From Haliscomenobacter hydrossis DSM 1100 (GTDB lineage: Bacteria; Bacteroidota; Bacteroidia; Chitinophagales; Saprospiraceae): a DNA stretch of 64,000 nucleotides. Both the position numbers and the translations under genes were made by a program. Positions 53,673 through 61,508 of this stretch are shown piece by piece. The stretch lies in NCBI RefSeq assembly GCF_000212735.1, contig NC_015510.1, positions 2,232,001 through 2,296,000 of the forward strand. The letters run 5' to 3'. Below the pieces are notes generated by a model. It worked only from the letters and a program-made list of their open reading frames with translations. It ran no database searches and had not been told where the DNA came from. Positions within the stretch are counted from its first letter, which is position 1. Each line of letters begins with the position of its first letter.

Positions 53673-55221
53673 CTGTCAATTACCCACAAAACCGACAAAT
53701 CTGGATTTGAGCGTAAACGACCAAGAAGTTCATTGAGGTTATGTAATGTAAGCAAAACAAAAATGTATTTTTTTGCTGAATGAAAGGGGCAAAAAAATAT
53801 AGTACATCTTGCTTGGGAGATAAGCGATTGGAAAGTCGTTATCGGAGCGTTTTACGTCATTTGAGTGCACAAATGAATGCGACGGTACCCCAAGCGAACC
53901 TGGAATGGAAAGCTATCAAAGGGACATATCGGCTGTGGGATAACGAAAAAGTGACCCCACAAGGACAGTTGGCGCTTCATTTTCAGGATATTATCAGTAG
54001 CTTACCACCAAGTAAAGAGCGTCCACTTAGGGTTTTGCAAATTAGTGATACAGTTGAGTTGAACTACACCCGCCACCGCTGCGCTAAACATCTTGGCCCT
54101 CTGAAATACATCAAACATCGGGGTCTGCATTTGCATAATAGCCTTTTGGTGAGCGAACAAGGCCAGCCTCTTGGGTTATTGAAGCAAACTTTTCATATCC
54201 GTAAGGACGAGAAACTGGGCAAAAGCGCAGAGCGTCTCCACGAACCAATTCAAGATAAGGAAAGCGCTCGCTGGCTTGATCACTTTGATTGCGGACAAAC
54301 TTTTAGCCAAACCCAAGGACTTGAGGTGGTTTATGTTGCAGATCGAGAAGCTGATATTCTAGAATTGTTTGCTGAGCGATCAGCTCCTGGGATGCATTTT
54401 TTGATCCGCTCCAACCATGATCGCAAACTGTGCGATGGTCAGAGCAATTTAGGCCCGACCGTTGATAGTTGGACCGCTCAAGGAACCTACCAAACTCAGG
54501 TATTTTGTTCGACAAGCAAAAGGTGGCGTACGGCTAATCTGGAAATAAGATTTGGTGCCGTAGTAGTAAAATTGAAAAACCCCTTGCCCCATAAGCAACA
54601 CCTCCCTCCAATTGCCTTGAATGTGGTAGATATCCGGGAAGTCCCAGCCAAGCAAGATCAGGAACATACTATCCATTGGCGATTGTTGACTTCTTTAGAT
54701 GTGCAATCCTTCCAGGATGCCGTCCAGATTTGTCGCTACTACGTGTTAAGATGGATCATCGAACGCTTCCATTTTATTTTAAAGAGTGGTGGCGCTTCGG
54801 TTGAAAAACTTCAATTAGCTTTACCTCATCGACTCAAAAATGCCATCACTACCTACAGTATTGCCGCTATGGATGCTCTACAACTCCGATACTACTGCGA
54901 TACCGATCCAGATCAAACCATCGATCAAATCGGCATCGATGACCTCAGCTACAAGGTCCTTTATACCTATGCGGAAAAAAGGCTAAACCTTGACGTCCAC
55001 TATGACCCCAAAAGCCCCCCAACCGTCAAGCAGTTTTGCATCACCTTGGGCCGAATTGGTGGCTTTTTGCCTTCTAAACGACAGCCCGTACCTGGTATCA
55101 TCATCTTGACCAGAGCCCTAGAAAGACTCAAAACTCTTGTTGATGCTTACATTACATTCTCTCAATGAACTTCTTTCCGAGTACCCCAAATCTATTTTGA
55201 GGTTTTGTGGGTAATTGACAG
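53673..55221 (+). mobile_element. IS4-family (IS50-like) insertion sequence, 1549 bp
   Basis: The ends are 21-bp perfect inverted repeats that start CTGTCAATTACCCACAAA. Nine-base flanks match with one change: GCCTAAGGT (53664-53672) and GTCTAAGGT (55222-55230). A 9-bp target duplication is the known rule for the IS50 group. The transposase reads on the plus strand. Confidence 0.88.
53780..55168 (+). CDS. IS4-family (Tn5-like) transposase
   Basis: A 462-residue transposase. The N-terminal DNA-binding part (about 1-65) has SLGDKRLESRY-like LGDKRLESRYRSVL and EWKAIKGTYRLWDNEKVT, as in Tn5/IS50. The first acidic residue of the triad lies in LQISDTVELNY and the second in YVADREADILELF; the glutamate lies in the YREK motif WIIERFHFILKSG. 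The intact frame and length suggest an active or recently active element. The C-terminal part (FCITLGRIGGFLPSKRQPVPG) is typical of this group. Confidence 0.92.
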   Translation: MKGAKKYSTSCLGDKRLESRYRSVLRHLSAQMNATVPQANLEWKAIKGTYRLWDNEKVTPQGQLALHFQDIISSLPPSKERPLRVLQISDTVELNYTRHRCAKHLGPLKYIKHRGLHLHNSLLVSEQGQPLGLLKQTFHIRKDEKLGKSAERLHEPIQDKESARWLDHFDCGQTFSQTQGLEVVYVADREADILELFAERSAPGMHFLIRSNHDRKLCDGQSNLGPTVDSWTAQGTYQTQVFCSTSKRWRTANLEIRFGAVVVKLKNPLPHKQHLPPIALNVVDIREVPAKQDQEHTIHWRLLTSLDVQSFQDAVQICRYYVLRWIIERFHFILKSGGASVEKLQLALPHRLKNAITTYSIAAMDALQLRYYCDTDPDQTIDQIGIDDLSYKVLYTYAEKRLNLDVHYDPKSPPTVKQFCITLGRIGGFLPSKRQPVPGIIILTRALERLKTLVDAYITFSQ

Positions 55222-55294
55222 GTCTAAGGTGGTTCAAAATGAGCCTAATTGGTTCTGACAACTTTAGCAATTTTTAATTTGAACCACCTTAGGC
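55222..55294. repeat. hairpin between the IS and its miniature relative
   Basis: GTCTAAGGTGGTTCAAA (55222-55238) and TTTGAACCACCTTAGGC (55278-55294) form a 17-bp stem with two mismatches around a 39-base loop. Together with the flanks at about 53649-53672 and 55534-55554 it reconstructs a longer palindromic element that was broken by both insertions. Confidence 0.8.
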
Positions 55295-55533
55295 CTGTCG
55301 ATTACCCACAAATCCGCACATTGAATGCGAGATTGTGCTTTAGCTTCAGAACCCCCAACCCCTAAAGGGGAGTATATTTTCGATAATCGTAATATTTCCC
55401 CCTTTTTAGAAAAAGTAAGGCCTTTTAGTTACCTAAAATGTGCTCCCCTTTAGGGGTCGGGGGTTCTGAGGCCGCAGTAAAATGCTCAATATCAACCACA
55501 AACCTAATTAGGGGATTTGTGGGTAATCGACAG
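55295..55533. mobile_element. miniature inverted-repeat element (239 bp) with IS-like ends
   Basis: The ends are 21-bp perfect inverted repeats that start CTGTCGATTACCCACAAAT and match the IS ends at 19 of 21 positions. It codes for no protein. Flanks ACCTTAGGC and ACCTTAGAG agree at seven of nine positions. It may be moved by the IS4-family transposase next door. It contains the palindrome at 55347-55469. Confidence 0.82.
55347..55469. repeat. palindromic element of the CCCTAAAGGGGAG family (copy 2)
   Basis: The arms AGAACCCCCAACCCCTAAAGG (start 55348) and the reverse complement ending near 55467 match the element at 40817-40944. It lies inside the 239-bp miniature element, so it inserted there later, or was part of it. 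Confidence 0.85.
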
Positions 55534-55666
55534 ACCTTAGAGCACCTTAGGGAAGCTGTAAGCCGAACCCAAATTTGTCTATTGATATTAGGTTATATAC
55601 AGCAACCGGGGCTTCTTTTCGCAATTGGAAAGGAGCCTACGGTTCTTTTAAAATACAATGCGGTAT

Positions 55667-58417
55667 ATGAAATACGTTTCCCCCCTTCTACTATTGTTTT
55701 GCCTGTTGGGTATTCCCCTACGGGCACAAGTTCTCTTAAAAGGTCAGGTACAAGAAGCCCAAAGCGGAAAAGCGCTGGCAGGGGCATCTGTACTAGAAAT
55801 AGGCAGTATCAATGGTACTGCCACCGACTCAAGTGGGTATTTTGCACTGGTCGTTACAGGCAACACAGACTCTTGGACACTCGAAATGTCCATGGTGGGT
55901 TTTCGTACCCAGGTCATCGAGGTAACGCAGCCAAATAAACTGATTTCGGTACGCCTGGAAGAAGACATCACATTTTTGAATACCATTACCGTAGCCGGGT
56001 CTCGGCTGCGCGAACGCATCATCGATGTGCCGGTGTCGGTAGAATTTTTAGACCGTCAATCGATAGCTAATGCCGCTTCACCGACCTTCTACGATGCCTT
56101 GGAAAGCATCAAAGGCTTGCAGATGGCTACGGTAAGTTTGGGGTTTAAAGTGCCCAATAGCCGGGGTTTTATGAATACCACCAATGTACGTTTTATTCAA
56201 TTGGTGGATGGAGCGGACAATCAGGCCCCCCACATTGGCTCCCCGATTGCCAATGCCTTAGGGCCTAACGAACTGGACATTGAGCAAGCTGAATTGATTC
56301 CAGGGGTTTCCTCTGCGTTATATGGCATGAATGCACTCAATGGCTTGTTGCAACTCAGTACCAAAAGCCCTTTTGAACACACCGGACTCAGTTTGTACCA
56401 GCGCGTGGGTCTCACCCATGTCAACAACTCCTTATCCGCGCCCCAAATCAATACCGAAACCAATCTGCGTTGGGCTCAAAAAATCCGCAAGCGTTGGGCG
56501 TACAAACTCAATTTGGGTTTCATGCGCGGCCAGGATTGGATTGCCGATGACCTGAGCGATCTTGCCATTGGCGCAAATGCCTCAACCAGCCTTCCCGACG
56601 GACCATCCAATCCAGCCTATGATCCGGTAAATGGCTACGGCAATGAACGTTCCAACCGCAGAACCCTCAGTTTAGCGGGCAAAAACTACCAGGTGGCCCG
56701 CACGGGTTATTACGAACGAGAAGTGACCAATTACAATGTACAAAATTTGAAAGGGGACTTTACCCTGGCCTTTCGCCCGATTGAGGGCAGCGAACTGAGC
56801 TACACCTATCGCATTGGCGAAGTAAACAACGTTTACCAACGTTCGAACCGCTTTCGGCTCCAGGACTATCTCTTGCAACAGCACCAATTGCGGTACCGCA
56901 GTGGTCAATTGACGGCAAGTGCTTATGTCACGTTAGAAAACACCGGGCGCTCCTACAATTTGCGTTCGATGGGCGAAAACCTCGATCGTCAGGTTAAAAC
57001 CGATGACCAATGGTTTGCGGATTACCGTACCCGATTTCCCCAAGCCACAGCCCAGGACGACAATGTGCTCAAAGCCCATCAATTGGCCCGTGCTTATGCC
57101 GACTCCGGTCGCCTCGTGCCAGGCACTTCCGCTTTTACTACCCGTTTGAATCAATTGGCCGACATCAACAATTGGGATATTGGCGCGGCATTGAGGGTAG
57201 TTTCACGTTTGTACCACGCCGAAGCGCAGTACAATTTCAGCCCGCTGGTCAAGCAGTTTGAGCTGTTGGCCGGAGCAGAACTTCGGCAGTATGAAGTCAT
57301 CCCCGATGGCAATTATTTCGTCAAGCCCGGGGATGTAGAAGGGAATTTGTTGTACGGGAAATTCGGCGGTTTTGTACAAATCGCCGACCGTTTCTTCCGC
57401 AACAAGCTCAAACTATCGGCTACACTACGCCTGGATAAAAACCAATATTTCAAGCCCGTATTTAACCCGCGTCTGGCGCTGCTGTACCATGTCAATGAAA
57501 ACAGTTCCTTGCGGGTATCCTGGCAGGAGGGCTATCGTTTCCCGTCGCTTTTTGAAGGCTTCTCCAACATCAATAGCGGGGGGGTAAAAAGAGTGGGTGG
57601 CCTGCCGATTATGTCGAAAGGTTTGGGCGTTTTTGAAAATTCCTATTTGCGCAGCACTGCGGATGCTTTTGTAACTGCGGTCAACAACGATGTCAACCGC
57701 AATGGGCTGAAACAAAGTGAAGCCATTGTCAAAAACCAAAACTTGCTAAAGCGCAACCCTTACACCTACCTCAAACCTGAATATGTCTCCTCCTATGAAA
57801 TTGGCTACAAAGGCATTTTTGCCGAAGGAAAGATACTGCTTGATGCAGATATTTACTTCAATGCTTACCGCAACTTCATGGCCCAGGTAGAAGTTAACCT
57901 CCCCCTGGGCAAAAACGTCGACTCCATTGGTTACTATTTATTCAACCGCAACAGCAATGAACGTTACCGGCTCTGGACCAACTCCTCTTCACGGGTGTTC
58001 AATTATGGAGGCTCACTGGGGTTGAAATACCTCAATTGGTTCAAATCCTTCAACCTCAATGCCAACCTCAGCTACGCAAAACTCAATCGAAAAGAAACCC
58101 AGGATGGGCTGGAAGAGTCTTTCAATACGCCAGAATTTATGGTCAATGCCTCACTGGGTAATCCAAGTATCTTTAATCAAATTGGATTCAATTTGACCTG
58201 GCGTTGGCAATCGGCGTTTTTGTGGCAATCATTTATTGCCAATGGCAATGCACCTGCTTATTCAACCCTCGATGGCCAGCTCACTTTTCATGTTCCAGAT
58301 TGGAAAATGAGCGTCAAAATGGGCGGGGCTAATCTATTGAATCGCTATTACCTACCCTTCATCGCGGGACCAAACATCGGTGGGCACTACTACCTAAGCA
58401 TTAAGTACGGGCTATAA
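55667..58417 (+). CDS. TonB-dependent receptor of the ModE/ModA region
   Basis: From the ATG at 55667 it has 916 residues (a second ATG lies at 55658). Signal peptide (YVSPLLLLFCLLGIPLRAQ), carboxypeptidase-regulatory-like domain (about 23-105), plug (LESIKGLQMATVSLGF, FKVPNSRGF, ELDIEQAELIPGVSSALYG) and a barrel ending in LSIKYGL. It is a paralogue of the receptor at 29545-32412. It lies between the ModE-like regulator gene and the ModA-like gene, so it may import molybdate or tungstate, perhaps as a complex; nickel is also possible because of the hydrogenase genes upstream. The upstream region is filled with mobile elements, and its original promoter may have been lost or replaced. Confidence 0.88.
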   Translation: MKYVSPLLLLFCLLGIPLRAQVLLKGQVQEAQSGKALAGASVLEIGSINGTATDSSGYFALVVTGNTDSWTLEMSMVGFRTQVIEVTQPNKLISVRLEEDITFLNTITVAGSRLRERIIDVPVSVEFLDRQSIANAASPTFYDALESIKGLQMATVSLGFKVPNSRGFMNTTNVRFIQLVDGADNQAPHIGSPIANALGPNELDIEQAELIPGVSSALYGMNALNGLLQLSTKSPFEHTGLSLYQRVGLTHVNNSLSAPQINTETNLRWAQKIRKRWAYKLNLGFMRGQDWIADDLSDLAIGANASTSLPDGPSNPAYDPVNGYGNERSNRRTLSLAGKNYQVARTGYYEREVTNYNVQNLKGDFTLAFRPIEGSELSYTYRIGEVNNVYQRSNRFRLQDYLLQQHQLRYRSGQLTASAYVTLENTGRSYNLRSMGENLDRQVKTDDQWFADYRTRFPQATAQDDNVLKAHQLARAYADSGRLVPGTSAFTTRLNQLADINNWDIGAALRVVSRLYHAEAQYNFSPLVKQFELLAGAELRQYEVIPDGNYFVKPGDVEGNLLYGKFGGFVQIADRFFRNKLKLSATLRLDKNQYFKPVFNPRLALLYHVNENSSLRVSWQEGYRFPSLFEGFSNINSGGVKRVGGLPIMSKGLGVFENSYLRSTADAFVTAVNNDVNRNGLKQSEAIVKNQNLLKRNPYTYLKPEYVSSYEIGYKGIFAEGKILLDADIYFNAYRNFMAQVEVNLPLGKNVDSIGYYLFNRNSNERYRLWTNSSSRVFNYGGSLGLKYLNWFKSFNLNANLSYAKLNRKETQDGLEESFNTPEFMVNASLGNPSIFNQIGFNLTWRWQSAFLWQSFIANGNAPAYSTLDGQLTFHVPDWKMSVKMGGANLLNRYYLPFIAGPNIGGHYYLSIKYGL

Positions 58418-58465
58418 GTCAGCTGGATTTGAAGGATTATTTTACACTTTACACACAATTTGACG

Positions 58466-59233
58466 ATGTACCAGATCAGGTTTCTTTTAAAAACATTTTT
58501 TTTGTCGGGTTTGCTCTTCGGGCTCTCCCACCCAATTTCTGCCCAAGACCTCTCCGTAGCCGCAGCAGCCAATGTCCGTTTTGCCCTTGAAGAGCTTGAA
58601 AAAGCATTTGAAAAAAAGACCAAGCTCAGCATCAACATCAATTATAGCTCATCTGGAAAATTGAGCACCCAAATTATACAGGGTGCCCCTTTTGATGTAT
58701 TCGTTTCTGCGGATGAAGAATACCCCCAAAGTCTGCAAAAGGCGGGAGTTACGGCCAATATACCAAAAGTCTATGCTCAAGGTACACTGGTGCTATGGAC
58801 GACCAAATCAGGCCTTAGTGTCAAAGCCGACGGCAAAATTTTGTTGAGCAATAAGGTACAAAAAATTGCGATAGCCAATCCCAAAACTGCACCCTACGGC
58901 AGAGCCGCTATCGAATGGCTCAAAAAAAAGACCCTTTATACCCTCGTAGAAAACAAACTCGTTTACGGCGAAAGCATTGCTCAAACCACCCAATACATTC
59001 TAGCTGGCGCGTGTGAAATTGGCCTTACCGCCAAATCGATGGTGATGGCCGGGGAAATGCGCGGCAAAGGTACCTGGGTAGAAATCGATGCCAGGTACTA
59101 CGAACCCATCCGGCAAGCCGCTGTCATCACCACTTTTGGGCAAAAGAAACACCCGCAAGCCAGCCGCGTGTTTTTTGATTTTCTTTTTTCGGCTGAAGCA
59201 CAAAAGATATGGAAAAAACACGGGTATAAATAG
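58466..59233 (+). CDS. modA: ModA-like molybdate/tungstate-binding protein
   Basis: From the ATG at 58466 it has 255 residues with a signal peptide (TFFLSGLLFGLSHPISAQ). The mature N-terminus shows the ModA pattern LSVAAAANVRFALEELEKAF, then NYSSSGKLSTQIIQGAPFDVFVSAD (oxyanion-binding serines) and KTAPYGRAAIEWLKKKT. Such proteins bind molybdate or tungstate in the periplasm for an ABC transporter. No modB or modC follows: the next gene encodes an unrelated helical protein, so the permease must be elsewhere. It starts 49 bp after the TonB receptor stop, a close link. A TTG at 58460 is less likely as start. Confidence 0.93.
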   Translation: MYQIRFLLKTFFLSGLLFGLSHPISAQDLSVAAAANVRFALEELEKAFEKKTKLSININYSSSGKLSTQIIQGAPFDVFVSADEEYPQSLQKAGVTANIPKVYAQGTLVLWTTKSGLSVKADGKILLSNKVQKIAIANPKTAPYGRAAIEWLKKKTLYTLVENKLVYGESIAQTTQYILAGACEIGLTAKSMVMAGEMRGKGTWVEIDARYYEPIRQAAVITTFGQKKHPQASRVFFDFLFSAEAQKIWKKHGYK

Positions 59234-59347
59234 CTTCTCCACAGATCAATAGTCATTGGTTTTATTTCGTATCTTTACCCCCTGACTGTAAGCTTCGGCT
59301 TAAGAGTCTTTTCGAACATGTAATACTTGATATTAAATGGTACCAAT

Positions 59348-60871
59348 ATGAATTTGGTAAAAGGATTGGTTGAGCTGATTCACAGCAACAAACTATACAT
59401 CCCTGAATTGCGGGAAAATATCGTGCAACATCCTAAACTATCCACACTCTACGAGGGGTTCATCAGCGGTAAATTCAAAGATGATGAGGATGCAGCACAG
59501 CAAATTTACAATTCTACCAAACGCCACTCGGCTTACCTGAAACTCAAAAACAACTTACGCCGCCGGCTGATCGATGCCGTATTTTTTATCGATACCATCA
59601 AAGAAAATTATTCAGACCGCCAAAAGGCTTACTTTGAATGTTACAAAGAATGGGCCGCGGCCAAAATCATCCTCAGCCGCAACACCCAACCAGCGGCAAT
59701 GATGATCCTTGAACAAACCCTGAAAAAAGCCGAAACCTTTGAATTCACTGAGCTGGTCACAGATATTGCGAGGGCTTTACGCATCCATTATGGCACCCGT
59801 GAGGGCGTTTTAGAAAAATACCACTATTACAACGACCTTTACCACAAGTACTGGAAAATTGTAAGCTGGGAAGACCGCGCTGAAGAACTTTACGCCTTTT
59901 TAACGGTCAATTATGTCCAAAATAAATCTGTAAAAAGTACCACCCAGGAAAATGCACTACAGTTTTTTGAAGAACTGCACCCAGCCGTTGAAGAATACAG
60001 TACCTATCGTTTGTTGCTTTATTCTGGCTTGATCCGTTTGATTATTTATTCCAGTGTAAACGATTATGAGCAAATTTTGAAGGTATGTGATGACATGCTC
60101 ACCCAATTTAGCAAGAAGCCTTACACGCCAGGAGTCCCCATCCAAATTTTCAACTATCAGCAGTTGGTCTGCTTCATCCAGCTCAAAGATTTTAAGCGCG
60201 GCCGCGAGGCCATACCCCGGTTTTTGTCCCTGGTTGAGCAAGGGTCTTTCAATTGGTTCAAATACCATGAACTGTATTTACAACTCGCATTTCATACGGC
60301 CAATTACCAGGACGCCTACGATATCCTGCCTAAAGTATTTAAAGAAAAATCATACCATCTGCTTCCTGCCTCAGCCAAAGAAATTTGGAACCTCAATCTG
60401 GCTTATGCCGTGTTTCTCCAGCGAGAAGAAAAAATCAGCCTACCCCAAGACGACACCCTATTCAAAAATTTTCGCTTGGGCAAATTTTTGAATACCATCC
60501 CGATTCTTTCTAAAGACAAACGGGGGATGAATGTTTCTATTTTGATTTTACATATGCTGTTTTTATTACAAGAGCAAAAATACGATGAAGTCATTGACCG
60601 GATCGAAGCCGTGCAAAAATATTGCAGCCGCTACCTCAAGCACAATGAACTCTTCCGCAGCAACTGCTTCATCAACATGTTGCTGGAAATTCCAATCCAG
60701 AATTTTCACCCGGTAGCCATTAAGCGACACACCGACAAATATTTACAAAAATTAAAGCAGGTTCCCCTTGAAGTTGCTCAACAAACGGTTGAAATCGAGA
60801 TCATCCCTTACGAAGACTTATGGAAGATCATCATCACCCATTTGGAAAGCCGTGAATCAAAAAAAGACTGA
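59348..60871 (+). CDS. helical-repeat protein of unknown function
   Basis: From the ATG at 59348 it has 507 residues with no signal peptide or membrane helix. I do not recognise a named family. The sequence is almost all alpha-helical, with TPR-like alternation of small and bulky residues (EQTLKKAETFEFTELVTDIAR, LKVCDDMLTQFSKK, QYDEVIDRIEAVQKYCSRY). Such proteins bind other proteins. It sits alone between modA and the giant repeat protein. The upstream region contains TATCTTTA, near the -7 consensus. Paralogues of this type are expected in Saprospiria genomes, but I cannot check that here. Confidence 0.72.
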   Translation: MNLVKGLVELIHSNKLYIPELRENIVQHPKLSTLYEGFISGKFKDDEDAAQQIYNSTKRHSAYLKLKNNLRRRLIDAVFFIDTIKENYSDRQKAYFECYKEWAAAKIILSRNTQPAAMMILEQTLKKAETFEFTELVTDIARALRIHYGTREGVLEKYHYYNDLYHKYWKIVSWEDRAEELYAFLTVNYVQNKSVKSTTQENALQFFEELHPAVEEYSTYRLLLYSGLIRLIIYSSVNDYEQILKVCDDMLTQFSKKPYTPGVPIQIFNYQQLVCFIQLKDFKRGREAIPRFLSLVEQGSFNWFKYHELYLQLAFHTANYQDAYDILPKVFKEKSYHLLPASAKEIWNLNLAYAVFLQREEKISLPQDDTLFKNFRLGKFLNTIPILSKDKRGMNVSILILHMLFLLQEQKYDEVIDRIEAVQKYCSRYLKHNELFRSNCFINMLLEIPIQNFHPVAIKRHTDKYLQKLKQVPLEVAQQTVEIEIIPYEDLWKIIITHLESRESKKD

Positions 60872-61508
60872 TCGATTTGATTAAATTTTGCCCCCAACCA
60901 AAAAAGCTACTTTTATTGCATAATACCCAAGCAAGCAAAGCGTTCCGTCGTTCCGCAAAATCGCTTAATTTAAATTCCACAATAATTTAGCAATCAATTG
61001 TTTAAATAAACAATTGGCGATAGTAGTACTATTTTGTTAAGAAGCAAAACTGTTCTTTATGTCCTTCCATCTTAAGGATGACCTCACGATATTTGTAATC
61101 GTAAAGTTTTTTAGAACACTGTAAAAACAATTTCCATGAATGTTCTTGACTCAATCACAATGATTGTTGGGCTTGTCATGCTTAACAAAGTGATTACTAT
61201 CGACACAATTGGTGCGTAACCATGTGTATGAACATGCCATGTGCATGAGCAAACAAACCTAACAATGAGCTAGCCAAAACGAAGCCCCCCAATTGGACCC
61301 AGTTTCAATTGTTTTGGCTGGCTCAAAACCAAGAGCTACTTTGAGAAATCAGTTATTCATCCGATTATTCCACAACATATTTTAGGTCACAATTTTGAAT
61401 GGTTATGTGCAGCATTTGGCTGTTCAATACAGGCTAAATTTTTGTTTATGCTGGCTCTTTAGGCAGCAGATTACCATAAATCTATCTTTTTTATTAAGAC
61501 GACCACAC
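60872..61508. other. AT-rich intergenic region with an inverted repeat
   Basis: About 640 bp without a visible gene. CAATTGTTTA and TAAACAATTG form a 10-bp inverted repeat with a 2-base centre (60995-61016), which could be an operator. No clear promoter or RNA gene is seen. The region leads into the giant repeat protein gene and probably holds its control. Confidence 0.45.
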
